Origin: Prevotella sp.
GTDB taxonomy: Bacteria > Bacteroidota > Bacteroidia > Bacteroidales > Bacteroidaceae
DNA: 64,000 bases
Direction of reading: 5' to 3'
NCBI GenBank assembly: GCA_017617615.1
Contig: JAFZVV010000011.1
Span: 496,001-560,000, forward strand
Shown here: in pieces, positions 46,664 to 55,130 of the stretch
Position numbering within the stretch: the first letter of the stretch is position 1
Layout of the letters: each line of letters starts with the position of its first letter
Made by a program: the position numbers and the translations under genes
The notes under the pieces: generated by a model
The model's database searches: none
What the model was told of the DNA's origin: nothing
What the model saw: the letters and a program-made list of their open reading frames with translations, nothing else

Positions 46664-47272
46664 ATGCACAAGGCAGTTTGTACCGTGATGGCAAGTCTGC
46701 TGGGCTGCTTTGCCATAGCTGGCCTATCGGTTTGGAGAGGCCATCACCACGATGATGACAACCACGACTACAGGGTAATTCAGTATCCCACACCCAATTT
46801 CGATGAGAATAAGGTGAATGAGGTGAAAGGGGTGGTTCTCCACCACACCGCTGAATCTACAGTGCAGCGGTCGCTCGACATTCTTACCTCAGTAGAGAGA
46901 GGGGTTGGCACACATGTGGTGATTGATACAGATGGCACGAGATACATTCTGTGTGAGCCCGAACTGGTGACATTCCATGCCGGAAAATCTGTCCTCAACG
47001 GCCGTGAGTCATGCAACGACTTCACCATCGGGATAGAGTTTCAGGGCAATACCCTCGAGCGCCCGCTGACCGACGACCAGGTGAGGAGCGGCATCGAATA
47101 CTTGTTGCCCATCATTGCTAAATACAACATTCCCATCGAGAATATCGTGACGCACGAGATGGTGCGCCAGGCTTATAAAAGGAGATATCCCGACCGGAAA
47201 TGCTACAGCAAGGTGGATATCACCCAGAAAGAATACCGTCGGTTCATGAATGCGCTGCGGAAAGCGCTATAG
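46664..47272 (+). CDS. N-acetylmuramoyl-L-alanine amidase (Amidase_2/AmpD-like), membrane or periplasm
   Basis: The protein has 202 residues. A short basic start and a hydrophobic segment (VMASLLGCFAIAGLSVW) act as a signal or anchor, followed by a His/Asp-rich stretch and the amidase domain: VVLHHTAE (His60 as zinc ligand), HAGKS, TIGIEFQGN and late ligands THEMV and KVDI. It cuts the amide between MurNAc and the stem peptide. The stop codon TAG lies in the first CTATAG of a tandem repeat. Confidence 0.88.
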   Translation: MHKAVCTVMASLLGCFAIAGLSVWRGHHHDDDNHDYRVIQYPTPNFDENKVNEVKGVVLHHTAESTVQRSLDILTSVERGVGTHVVIDTDGTRYILCEPELVTFHAGKSVLNGRESCNDFTIGIEFQGNTLERPLTDDQVRSGIEYLLPIIAKYNIPIENIVTHEMVRQAYKRRYPDRKCYSKVDITQKEYRRFMNALRKAL

Positions 47273-47364
47273 CATCTATAGCTATATAAACTATAGCCAC
47301 TATAGTTACTATAGCCACTATAGCCACTATAGCCACTATATAAACTATAGCCACTATAGCCACT
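47268..47364. repeat. 9-bp tandem repeat CTATAGCCA/ACTATAGCC
   Basis: About ten copies of a 9-base unit containing the palindrome CTATAG run from the amidase stop to just before the end of the convergent glycosyltransferase. Some units vary (CTATATAAA, CTATAGTTA). The unit length is a multiple of three, so it is open in frame (Tyr-Ser-His repeats), but no start, promoter or other sign of a gene is present. The first CTATAG supplies the amidase stop. Confidence 0.9.
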
Positions 47365-47373
47365 CTTCCATCG

Positions 47374-48393
47374 CTATCGATGGCGGTCCTGCCCCGTCCA
47401 TTTCTTCAGGCGACGGGTGGCCGACTGCCAGATGTTCCTGAACTGCCCGTAACGCAGGTTCAGGAACAGTTCTTCCAACGACCTGCCAGCCTTTATCCAC
47501 GGGTGTCCCCACGCATTGGTCTTGTACAACCGCTCCTTGTAGGCTACGTGCTCAATCACGTAGCGCGGGTGACGTAGCGGGAAGTCTATCTCATGGCGCT
47601 TCATGGTGAAAATCTTTCGGTAGGCGCGGGGAGTGGTCTTGATGCTGCCAGAGAAATGGGTGCTGTCGGAAGAGAGACCAAGGTTGTTGATCATGTTCTT
47701 CGTGGGCATGATGGCCAATCCCGAATGGAGCAGGTTGCGGGCCCAGAAGATGCTCTCGTAGTATTCTTTTCCACTCTCACGGTGCTGACGGCACATCTTC
47801 AGGAAATCGCTGCGGTAACGGCGCTGACGCACCAATGCTTCAAGCTGGCGTATGGCATAAGGGTCGTCGAGAAACGCGTAGTCGCCTTCCCATTGGTCGA
47901 CAACACGGCGCCACGATGCCCATCCCCAGATGGCGAAGACCGACGTGAAGAAATAACTGTCGGGGACGTCGGACGACACCTCGTCTTCGTTGAATCCGGA
48001 AATCATGCTCACGCGCTCATCGTCCTCATAACGGTCGAGCATCTCCTTGCAGAACGGGAAGAACGACTGCGAGGGCACATCGTCGTCCTCGAGCACGATA
48101 CACTTGTCGGTAAGCGAGAACGCCCATTTCTGCGACAGGTATTCCGATGGGTCGCAGCCGTAGTTGCGCTCCTGGAACTTGCGGTGTACCTCACACTCCC
48201 AGTCGATGTCTTCCACTACCTTGCGGCATGCCATGATGCCTGCCATGTCGCGCTCACCACGCGGACCATCTTGATAGAGGAACAGGCGTGTGGGACGTGC
48301 TTTCTTCACCTCGGCGAAAACCTGCGACAGGTGGTCGGGGCGGTTGAAAAACAGTATCAGGACAGAGATGTCGGTCTTGGCGGGGTGAAGCAT
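47374..48393 (-). CDS. Glycosyltransferase, GT-A fold (GT2/GNT-I-like)
   Basis: The protein has 339 residues from the ATG at 48393 (MLHPAKTD); an upstream GTG at 48426 would add 11 residues. A GT-A start reads SVLILFFNRPDHL, and the metal motif is VLEDDDVPSQSFF, followed by GWASWRR. The pattern resembles GNT-I-like and HlpA-like transferases. It is the last gene of the glycan operon and probably adds a sugar to a surface polysaccharide or lipopolysaccharide core. Donor and acceptor are unknown. Confidence 0.85.
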   Translation of the reverse strand: MLHPAKTDISVLILFFNRPDHLSQVFAEVKKARPTRLFLYQDGPRGERDMAGIMACRKVVEDIDWECEVHRKFQERNYGCDPSEYLSQKWAFSLTDKCIVLEDDDVPSQSFFPFCKEMLDRYEDDERVSMISGFNEDEVSSDVPDSYFFTSVFAIWGWASWRRVVDQWEGDYAFLDDPYAIRQLEALVRQRRYRSDFLKMCRQHRESGKEYYESIFWARNLLHSGLAIMPTKNMINNLGLSSDSTHFSGSIKTTPRAYRKIFTMKRHEIDFPLRHPRYVIEHVAYKERLYKTNAWGHPWIKAGRSLEELFLNLRYGQFRNIWQSATRRLKKWTGQDRHR

Positions 48394-48438
48394 AGGCAGG
48401 AGGTTTTGGTTGATGGACAATGGCACTCCGACGGGTTT

Positions 48439-49281
48439 TTACTGGTTTGGCAGGTCCGTGGCGTCCTCTTCTTCTTCAAGTTGGGAAAGCATGAATACGG
48501 AGTGGATATGTCGCTGGTTAGGAGGAGGAACCTGCATATAGTCGTGGTAGAGGTCCCTCAGATACTCGTCGCTGTCGCATGGGGCAGGAAATGACTTGCC
48601 TTCAAAAGTCACCGTTCCAAGAGGAAAAACACACTCACGACGGTGCATCACGCCATATCCGTTATATTTCAGCACAAATGAGAGGTACTTGTCGTGGCCG
48701 CGGAAGAGAGAGGCTAACCACCAGGCGATGCGGCTAAATACCAGCTGTCCGCCAAACCAGAAGAATTCGGCTACGGAGCGCAGCGAGTAGCGGTGGGGCT
48801 TGTGCAGGATGGCACGGCTGCGGACGTACATCCGGCCGAAACGCTTGCAGAACTGGCGCGACACCGTGGGGTATGGCACGAAGGGAAAGATGTCGACAAA
48901 CAAGCCTTTGGGGTAATCGGCAGAGAAATCGTCGCCTGGTTCCACATAGAACGAATTGTTGTCGCGCACTTTCACGATGGGTTCCTTTGATTCGGGAACT
49001 GTCTCGGGCGACTGGAGCATCATCGAGTGGGGGAGTTCGGATGGTGCCACTTGCTTGAAGCGCTCAAGGTCTTCCTCAAGCATGCCGACGTCGATGTCGT
49101 CGTCCCAAGGGATGAACCCACCGTGACGGATGGCACCGAGCAGGGTTCCGCTTTCAAGCCAGTAGTCGATGTGGTGCTTGACACAGATACGGTCTATCTC
49201 TTCAAGGATGGAGAGTTGCTTCATCTGGCAAGCGCGAAGATGACGGGCCTTGTGCCGCTCGATATAGTCGTTGTAAGCCAT
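48439..49281 (-). CDS. LicD family phosphotransferase
   Basis: The protein has 280 residues from the ATG at 49281 (MAYNDYIERH). The LicD core is clear: LESGTLLGAIRHGGFIPWDDDIDVGM, with WDDDID as the metal-binding motif. LicD proteins transfer phosphocholine or other phospho-groups onto surface glycans. It lies between a flippase and a glycosyltransferase, which suggests that the exported glycan is decorated with a phosphodiester-linked group. The gap to the flippase is 99 bases; the glycosyltransferase begins 45 bases on. Confidence 0.9.
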   Translation of the reverse strand: MAYNDYIERHKARHLRACQMKQLSILEEIDRICVKHHIDYWLESGTLLGAIRHGGFIPWDDDIDVGMLEEDLERFKQVAPSELPHSMMLQSPETVPESKEPIVKVRDNNSFYVEPGDDFSADYPKGLFVDIFPFVPYPTVSRQFCKRFGRMYVRSRAILHKPHRYSLRSVAEFFWFGGQLVFSRIAWWLASLFRGHDKYLSFVLKYNGYGVMHRRECVFPLGTVTFEGKSFPAPCDSDEYLRDLYHDYMQVPPPNQRHIHSVFMLSQLEEEEDATDLPNQ

Positions 49282-49380
49282 TGTTACTAATTGTTTTTGC
49301 TTCACTGGGATAGGTATCGGTGGCGAAGATACATTAATAATCTCAATCTTGCAACATCCATCATGGGTTATTGAAGGAAA

Positions 49381-50820
49381 TCAGGAGATTTTGCGGTGAA
49401 TGAGGAAAACCGCGCTTTCACGGAGGATAGTGCTGCCCAGGAGCCACAGCACGCCCACGTAGGGGATGGCGACTGCCAGCACCTTCACGGTGAAGCGCAG
49501 GTAAAGATTGCTGATGCCGCCAAAGGCGAAATGGGCGATGAGGCAGAGGGCTGCCGACAGGAGCAGGTAGGGCGAGATGTCGCGCACGAACTCAAGGAAA
49601 GTGATGCTCACCTCGCGCTGTGCCAACCGTAGCCATACACCGGTCCACAGGATGGTCACCACGACGAAGGCGGTCACCATCACTCGGATGCCGAAGGGTG
49701 AGGCTGCCAGGGCCACCACCATGCCTGCCAGGCACTGCGTTACGGATGTCCACATATAGGCTCTGGAATGTCCGCGGCTGATAACGAGGTTGGAGAACAG
49801 AAAGGAGATGGGGATGAAAGCTCCGGCGATGCACAACAACTGCATGATGCCGGCACTCACCAGCCATTTCTCGGTGATGAGGATGACAATGAATTCCTTG
49901 GCTACCAGTGCCAGTCCCAGCATGAGGGGGAAGGTAATGAAGGCAGTGAAGCGCAGCAGTTTCCGTAGTACGGCCTTCTGGCGCTCACGGTCTTCCTCCA
50001 CCTTGGTGAACACGGGTTGGGCAATGCCGTATATGATGTTGGAGATGAGCGACGACCCCATCGTGTTCCATTTGTTGGCCTGGGTGTAGTTGCCCACGTC
50101 GCTGGTCGTATAGAAACGGCCGAGGATGACGGAGAAGAAGTTGGTGTTCACGATGTTCACCATGTTGGTGATGATGAGTCGGCTGCTGAACCCGATCATC
50201 TCGCGTACCGGACGGAAGTCTACCTTCATGCTGGGGCGCCATCCCGAGAAATGATAGCTGAGCAGGGTGATGAGGATGATATAGACGATGTTCTGCGTGG
50301 CAATGCCCCAGTAGGCCATGCCCGAGAAAGCCATCACCACTGCCACCACACCCGAGACGGCAAGGCTGGTGATGGTCATGATGGAGGTCTCACGCACCAT
50401 CATGTTGCGGAAGAGCCAGGCACGGGGTGCCGTACTCAGGCTCGAGATGACGAAACTCAGGCAGATATAACGGGTAAGGGGGGTGAGTGCAGGCTCTTTG
50501 TAGAACGTGGAGATGAGGGGGGCGCAGAAGAACATGATGGAATAAAAACCGACACCGATGCACAGGCTGGTCCAGAACACGGCGTTGAAATCGCGGTGCG
50601 TGGCATCCTTGCGCTTGTTGAGCGCGGCAATGAAGCCACCCTCTTGCAGACAGGCACCAATGGCAGTGAAAATGGTTATCATACCTACCATTCCCCAGTC
50701 GCTTGTGTCGAGCAACCTGCCGAGGAAGATGCCAATCACCACGTTGAGCAACTGCTGGATGCCGTTGCTCAAGCTGCCCCAGAGCAGCCCGCGGGCGGTT
50801 TTCTCTTTCAGGCTCTCCAT
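49381..50820 (-). CDS. Polysaccharide flippase (Wzx/MOP superfamily)
   Basis: The protein has 479 residues and about 12-14 hydrophobic helices, with the typical family start LLWGSLSNGIQQLLNVVIGIFLGRLL. Wzx-type proteins flip lipid-linked glycan units across the inner membrane. The start lies 1 base after the stop of the acetyltransferase gene, showing tight coupling. It anchors the view that this four-gene unit modifies or exports a surface glycan. Confidence 0.92.
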   Translation of the reverse strand: MESLKEKTARGLLWGSLSNGIQQLLNVVIGIFLGRLLDTSDWGMVGMITIFTAIGACLQEGGFIAALNKRKDATHRDFNAVFWTSLCIGVGFYSIMFFCAPLISTFYKEPALTPLTRYICLSFVISSLSTAPRAWLFRNMMVRETSIMTITSLAVSGVVAVVMAFSGMAYWGIATQNIVYIILITLLSYHFSGWRPSMKVDFRPVREMIGFSSRLIITNMVNIVNTNFFSVILGRFYTTSDVGNYTQANKWNTMGSSLISNIIYGIAQPVFTKVEEDRERQKAVLRKLLRFTAFITFPLMLGLALVAKEFIVILITEKWLVSAGIMQLLCIAGAFIPISFLFSNLVISRGHSRAYMWTSVTQCLAGMVVALAASPFGIRVMVTAFVVVTILWTGVWLRLAQREVSITFLEFVRDISPYLLLSAALCLIAHFAFGGISNLYLRFTVKVLAVAIPYVGVLWLLGSTILRESAVFLIHRKIS

Positions 50821-50821
50821 G

Positions 50822-51397
50822 CTATAGGGGTATGTGTACGCGCTCGCCGTCGCGCTTCACGATGAATGCAGGATTACCTGCCACGGTGCAACCCACGGGG
50901 ACATCCTTGCGCACTACGGCACCAGCGCCTATCACGGCATGGTCGCCGATGGTAATGCCGCCATAGACGATGGCACCGGTATAGATGCGCACGTCGTCGC
51001 CGATAGTGGGACGGCCGCCCCGGCCGTTGCCCAGCGTCACGTTCTGCAGGCAGTAGAAGTCGCGGCCTATGCGCTCGGCGTTAAGATACGTGGCGTAGTT
51101 GTGCTCGAAATGTGCGCCCTGGCCTATCTCCGGACACCAGATATGGAGCGTCGGTTCGGGAGGCAACAACCATTTGATGAATACCGAACGGTAGTCGCCC
51201 ATGCGGTAATAGAATAGGTTGCGGAATACGCGCTCACGCGTACACACTTTTATGAAATTGCGCACACCACCGCATTTATCCTGGTATTTCTCCAAATCAC
51301 CGTCCAACTCCTTTTTGTGAAGCAAGTAGAGGGCAATGTGGGGAAGCATGCGCAGCGTACTGGCCGATAACAGGGCAAACTGGGTGTATTTGTTCAT
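50822..51397 (-). CDS. Hexapeptide-repeat O-acetyltransferase (CysE/serine acetyltransferase-like)
   Basis: The protein has 191 residues. The N-terminal half is mostly helical, and the second half has left-handed beta-helix repeats (IGQGAHFEHNYATY, IGDDVRIYTGAIVYG, IGDHAVIGAGAVVRKDV) with the end AGNPAFIVKR typical of CysE-like enzymes. In this context it more likely acetylates a sugar than serine. It is the first gene of the glycan operon, with a TATTTTTG promoter 20 bases before the start. Confidence 0.88.
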   Translation of the reverse strand: MNKYTQFALLSASTLRMLPHIALYLLHKKELDGDLEKYQDKCGGVRNFIKVCTRERVFRNLFYYRMGDYRSVFIKWLLPPEPTLHIWCPEIGQGAHFEHNYATYLNAERIGRDFYCLQNVTLGNGRGGRPTIGDDVRIYTGAIVYGGITIGDHAVIGAGAVVRKDVPVGCTVAGNPAFIVKRDGERVHIPL

Positions 51398-51416
51398 CTC
51401 GTGTCTCTTTGGATGG

Positions 51417-51424
51417 CAAAAATA
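51417..51424 (-). promoter_or_regulatory. Promoter -7 element for the glycan decoration operon
   Basis: The minus strand reads TATTTTTG, 20 bases before the ATG at 51397. Confidence 0.6.
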
Positions 51425-51537
51425 AACAATTCATCCCGATTTTCCAAGAAGTTTCATCTTTTGTCAAAAAAGTATGATGATTTTATTGTTTTTTTAAATA
51501 CCTTTACACGGTCGATACAAGATTACAAAGCAGAACC

Positions 51538-52953
51538 ATGTCGTTTATCCCCATCCTTGTGCTTATCGCGCTCGTCACGTGCTGTGTTGCCGTCTTTGGC
51601 AATGCCACGCTCGATGGTGCCAGTCAGGTGTCGCTGTTGGTGGCATCGGCGGTCTCGGTGCTGATAGGCGAACTCACGAGAAAACTGACGTGGAAAGACC
51701 TGGAGCAGGAGATTACCAACAAGGTGGCGAGTTGTACGCCGGCCATTATCATTCTCTTGCTCATCGGTGCCATCAGCGGCACCTGGATGGTGTCGGGCAT
51801 CGTGCCCACGATGATTTACTATGGCGTGCAGATTATCCGTCCCGAGGTGTTCCTCATCAGCAGCAGTGTGCTGTGCGCCTTGGTCAGCCTGCTCATCGGC
51901 TCGTCATGGACGACGGTGGCCACTATTGGCGTGGCACTCATGGGAATAGGCAAGGCGCATGGCTTCGATGACGGATGGATAGCGGGTTCCATCATTACAG
52001 GAGCATATTTCGGCGATAAGCTGTCGCCGCTATCCGACACGACGGTGCTGGCATCGAGCGTATCGGGAACACCGCTCTTCACGCATATCCGGTATATGAT
52101 GAACACCACCGTGCCCGCGTTCGTCATCTCCTTGCTTATCTTCTTCGTGGCGGGACTGATGGTGGAGGTGTCGCATGAGGGCAATGTGCTCGAGTTCATG
52201 GAAGGCCTTCGGCACAGTTTCGTCATCTCCCCCTGGCTGTTGCTTGTCCCTGTTGTCACTGGCGTGATGATAGCTCGTCGGTGGCCGTCGTTGGTAGTGC
52301 TCTTCCTGGCGGTGTTCATTGCTGCCATCGTGGCGCTGCTCTTCCAACCCGCACTCATCAAGAGCATTGCCGTGGCCGATGGTGTGTCCATCCACGACAC
52401 CCTCTTGCCCTATAAAGGCATCATACAGGTGTGCTATGGCAGTACCGACATCGACACAGGGAATGCCATGCTCAACCAGTTGGTATCTACAAGTGGCATG
52501 GCGGGCATGATGCCCACCATTTGGCTGATTATCTGTGCCCAGACTTTCGGAGGGGTGTTCACGGCTACGGGACAGTTGCGCGACGTCATCGGCATCATCC
52601 TGCGCTTCGTCCGCGGCACCACCTCGCTGGTGGCTTCCACGGTATGCACGAGCTTGTTCTTCAATGTAGCTATGGCCGACCAGTATCTGGCCATCATGCT
52701 GTCGAGCAGCATGTTCCGCGACACTTATAAGGAAAGGGGCTATGAGTCACGGCTGCTCAGCCGTTCGTGTGAGGATGGTGGTACGGTGACATCGGTACTG
52801 GTGCCGTGGAACACATGTGGCTTGACGCAGAGCACGGTTCTGGGCGTGTCGACAATCACCTATCTGCCTTATTGTTTCTTCAATATCCTTTCGCCCATAG
52901 TCAGCATCATCGTCGCTGCCTTGGGATGGAAAATATACAGGAAGAAACGGTAA
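51538..52953 (+). CDS. nhaC: Na+/H+ antiporter, NhaC family
   Basis: The protein has 471 residues and about 12 membrane helices. The family block GAYFGDKLSPLSDTTVLASS is present, as is a second conserved part PWNTCGLTQSTVLGV. It exchanges sodium or another ion (some NhaC-like proteins use malate/lactate) for protons at the inner membrane. It diverges from the glycan operon. Confidence 0.9.
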   Translation: MSFIPILVLIALVTCCVAVFGNATLDGASQVSLLVASAVSVLIGELTRKLTWKDLEQEITNKVASCTPAIIILLLIGAISGTWMVSGIVPTMIYYGVQIIRPEVFLISSSVLCALVSLLIGSSWTTVATIGVALMGIGKAHGFDDGWIAGSIITGAYFGDKLSPLSDTTVLASSVSGTPLFTHIRYMMNTTVPAFVISLLIFFVAGLMVEVSHEGNVLEFMEGLRHSFVISPWLLLVPVVTGVMIARRWPSLVVLFLAVFIAAIVALLFQPALIKSIAVADGVSIHDTLLPYKGIIQVCYGSTDIDTGNAMLNQLVSTSGMAGMMPTIWLIICAQTFGGVFTATGQLRDVIGIILRFVRGTTSLVASTVCTSLFFNVAMADQYLAIMLSSSMFRDTYKERGYESRLLSRSCEDGGTVTSVLVPWNTCGLTQSTVLGVSTITYLPYCFFNILSPIVSIIVAALGWKIYRKKR

Positions 52954-53040
52954 GGACTAAAAGTCTCAAGTAAGTGGAATAAAAGAGTAGAAAGCCAAAC
53001 AGATAAGAATCCCCCCTAAAATGGTCATGAAGCGGACAAA

Positions 53041-53094
53041 TGTCCCTTTAACTCCCCTTTAACTTCTCTTTTATTCCTTTCTATTCCCTTCAAA
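53041..53094 (-). repeat. 11-bp repeat element, third copy, degenerate
   Basis: Read on the minus strand, units run GAAGGGAAT, AGAAAGGAAT, AAAAGAGAAGTT, AAAGGGGAGTT, closing in AAAGGGACA. It starts at the stop of the minus-strand RidA-like gene. The closing motif extends into a 12-base palindrome GGACAAATGTCC at 53034-53045. Confidence 0.75.
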
Positions 53095-54111
53095 TTACTT
53101 CACCGCCACACATTCCATTTCGACGAGCCACTCGGGGCGGCACACCTTGCCCTGGAGCAACACGTGGGGAATGTCGGGATAGGCTTTCTGCAAGAAGGCT
53201 TCCACCACGTCGCGGTCGGAGGGGTCGCGCAGGTAGACGTAGAAATACTGCACGTCGCGCATCGTGGCACCGCCGTCGTGCAGCAGTGCGCTGATGTTCT
53301 CCAACAAGCGTCCTGTCTGCCGTTCGATGTCGCCCACATAGAGGGCCTTGCCGTGTTTGTCGATACTGGCGGTACCGGAGATGAAGAAGGTCTGTCCATG
53401 GCTGGTTTGCAGACAGGTGCCGCGCTCGAACGACACGCCATATTCATGGGTGGGGTTCAGGTTGTCGAGGGCTTGGAGGTATTTCTTGTCACTCTCATCG
53501 ATATCGGGGAAAGTGAGGAAGTCGATGGCCACCGACTCGCTGCGGGTCTGCGAGAACCCGCCGATGCCGGTACTGGCGATGAAATGGGTGTCAGGGGTGA
53601 GTCCCTGGCTGCGGAAAATATCATTGCGCGCGCGAACCATGCCCTCGTAGTTCACGTCGATGTCGGCCACGTAGATCCATGTCCTTACACAGTGCTCTTT
53701 AAGCGTGAGTCCCAGTGCCCGCATCTGTTCCAGGTATTTGTTGAAGATGAGCATCGTCTGGATGTATGAGTTGGCACCGCGGGTCTCTTCCTCGGTCAAT
53801 CGTATGCTGTGGAAAAGGAAGGGAATCTCTTCTTTCGATGTCATCACCATAACGGAGATTTTCGACCCGTCGAGAGGTGGCTGCTCGATGACGGAGGTGG
53901 GCACATGTGCGAGGATATCGGTGAAGAGGGCCGACTGTGTCAGGTCTTTGTATTGGTTCTGTGCGTCGCTGAGGAAAATCCGGGCAAAGCGCAACAGCCT
54001 ACCCTCGGCCTTCTCTTCGTCAAGATATTGGCCGATGGTGAGGCGCAGTTCGCCAAGGCGCTCTATGAAATGACCTCTGCCTTTCGGGGCAAAGATAACG
54101 TGTTTGTGCAT
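53095..54111 (-). CDS. Two-domain RidA/YjgF superfamily protein, chorismatase-like
   Basis: The protein has 338 residues, no signal. The C-terminal half (about 215-338) is a RidA-type fold: FFISGTASIDKHG, VGDIERQTGRLLENISALL, VQYFYVYLRDPSDRDVVEAFL. The N-terminal half is a related fold (SIRLTEEETRGANSY; VRTWIYVADIDVNYEGMVRARN). Two joined RidA-like halves of this length recall the chorismatase family (FkbO, Hyg5, XanB2), which hydrolyses chorismate to dihydroxy- or hydroxybenzoates. No aryl-polyene or resorcinol genes are nearby. The chorismatase assignment is an inference; a general RidA-like role is the fallback. Confidence 0.7.
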   Translation of the reverse strand: MHKHVIFAPKGRGHFIERLGELRLTIGQYLDEEKAEGRLLRFARIFLSDAQNQYKDLTQSALFTDILAHVPTSVIEQPPLDGSKISVMVMTSKEEIPFLFHSIRLTEEETRGANSYIQTMLIFNKYLEQMRALGLTLKEHCVRTWIYVADIDVNYEGMVRARNDIFRSQGLTPDTHFIASTGIGGFSQTRSESVAIDFLTFPDIDESDKKYLQALDNLNPTHEYGVSFERGTCLQTSHGQTFFISGTASIDKHGKALYVGDIERQTGRLLENISALLHDGGATMRDVQYFYVYLRDPSDRDVVEAFLQKAYPDIPHVLLQGKVCRPEWLVEMECVAVK

Positions 54112-54118
54112 GTTGGGT

Positions 54119-54130
54119 AAACGATCGTTT
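54119..54130. promoter_or_regulatory. Perfect palindrome AAACGATCGTTT before the RidA-like gene
   Basis: A 12-base perfect palindrome lies between the promoter (54155-54162) and the ATG at 54111, 7 bases before the start codon. It could be an operator or affect translation. Confidence 0.5.
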
Positions 54131-54154
54131 TGGTTGGTCTTTGAAAACCGTGTG

Positions 54155-54162
54155 CAAAGTTA
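54155..54162 (-). promoter_or_regulatory. Promoter -7 element for the RidA-like gene
   Basis: The minus strand reads TAACTTTG, 44 bases before the ATG at 54111. Confidence 0.6.
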
Positions 54163-54410
54163 TTAAAAAAAGAATGAAGAAAGAAATGATTCTTCCATTT
54201 TCTATAATTTCGTTTTTAATGTAGACAAATAAGTGTATCCTTTCCATAGAAATCTTATGCTTATTTGCCCATGAAAGGCACAACTTGTCGTTTAGTGGGC
54301 AAATTGATGGGAATAAAGTGGCTTTAGTATGTGATGATGCAGAAAACCCCGTGAAAACGCTGATTTTTGAGAGATAATGTGTACCTTTATCCACGATTCG
54401 AGACGAAGAC

Positions 54411-55028
54411 ATGAAAAAAACAACCATATTGCTATTCTGCCTAATGTCCTTCAGTATGATGACAGCACAAGACATTCAGGGGTTTGTCTCCAGACAGTTG
54501 GAGACTTATCCCCAATCCCGTCTTCTCGACATTTATAAGTCGTGCTTTCAGGACTTCATGGGGGCAGAACATTTGGTTGCTGACCGACAACGGGTGAAGG
54601 CGTATTTGGATGAGGAACTAAATACGGTCACCCTTGATGAACTGATGCCATGGTATGTGGAGCCGTGTGGCTTGGAGGGCAGATACGTTCGTGTGAGTAT
54701 CCGGACCATCAAGGAGGACATCATCACGGAAGACATGCTACTCGATGCGTTCGTCCGTAGCGCTAATGTTGGTCGACCGTCGGTGGAGTCTTGGCGTGAG
54801 AGATGGCAAGAGATTGTCGGCACGATAGACCAGATGCAACTTGACCTCCCATCCTATCAGCAAGACCGGGCCTTCATTGACAGCGTGCTATCCGTCGGTA
54901 AATATGCCATCAGTCATTCTCCCGAATACCGTGAGGCATACCGGCCACACTACAGGATTGTGGAGCGTAGTATTTTTGAGCGAGAAATCAGACCTCGTAT
55001 TGAAGTCTCATGGAGAAAAGATGAATGA
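54411..55028 (+). CDS. Secreted or periplasmic protein of unknown function
   Basis: The protein has 205 residues. A signal peptide (MKKTTILLFCLMSFSMMTAQ) is clear. The mature part is helical and acidic with GAEHLVADRQRVKAYLDEEL and GLEGRYVRVSIRTI, and it ends in a mixed-charge tail. I do not recognise the family. It stands alone between a divergent RidA-like gene and a convergent GH3 gene. It has fewer GC-ending codons than its neighbours, judged by eye. Confidence 0.75.
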   Translation: MKKTTILLFCLMSFSMMTAQDIQGFVSRQLETYPQSRLLDIYKSCFQDFMGAEHLVADRQRVKAYLDEELNTVTLDELMPWYVEPCGLEGRYVRVSIRTIKEDIITEDMLLDAFVRSANVGRPSVESWRERWQEIVGTIDQMQLDLPSYQQDRAFIDSVLSVGKYAISHSPEYREAYRPHYRIVERSIFEREIRPRIEVSWRKDE

Positions 55029-55070
55029 TAGCTGATGTTGGAAACGAAGTCGTAACCATACCCAACATAA

Positions 55071-55113
55071 ACCACTACGGTAACCCTATTTATTTCAGGA
55101 TTACCGCAGTGGT
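55071..55113. terminator. Bidirectional hairpin between convergent genes
   Basis: ACCACTACGGTAACCC pairs with GGATTACCGCAGTGGT, with two mismatches, across an 11-base loop. It lies 18 bases from the GH3 stop and 42 from the stop at 55028. Confidence 0.75.
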
Positions 55114-55130
55114 CTAAATGCTTTAAATAT

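Larger units (their letters stand above)
54112..54410. other. AT-rich gap between divergent genes
   Basis: About 300 bases with a palindrome and a promoter next to the RidA-like gene, and an inverted pair ATTTGCCCA/TGGGCAAAT at 54263-54271 and 54296-54304. I found no gene, and no exact TAnnTTTG for the plus-strand gene at 54411 (TACCTTTA at about 54382 is the nearest). Confidence 0.6.

Noticed and set aside
47250..47441. Open frame giving Tyr-Ser-His repeats
   Set aside because: It arises from the 9-bp tandem repeat, whose unit is a multiple of three. It starts inside the amidase gene and runs into the antisense of the glycosyltransferase.
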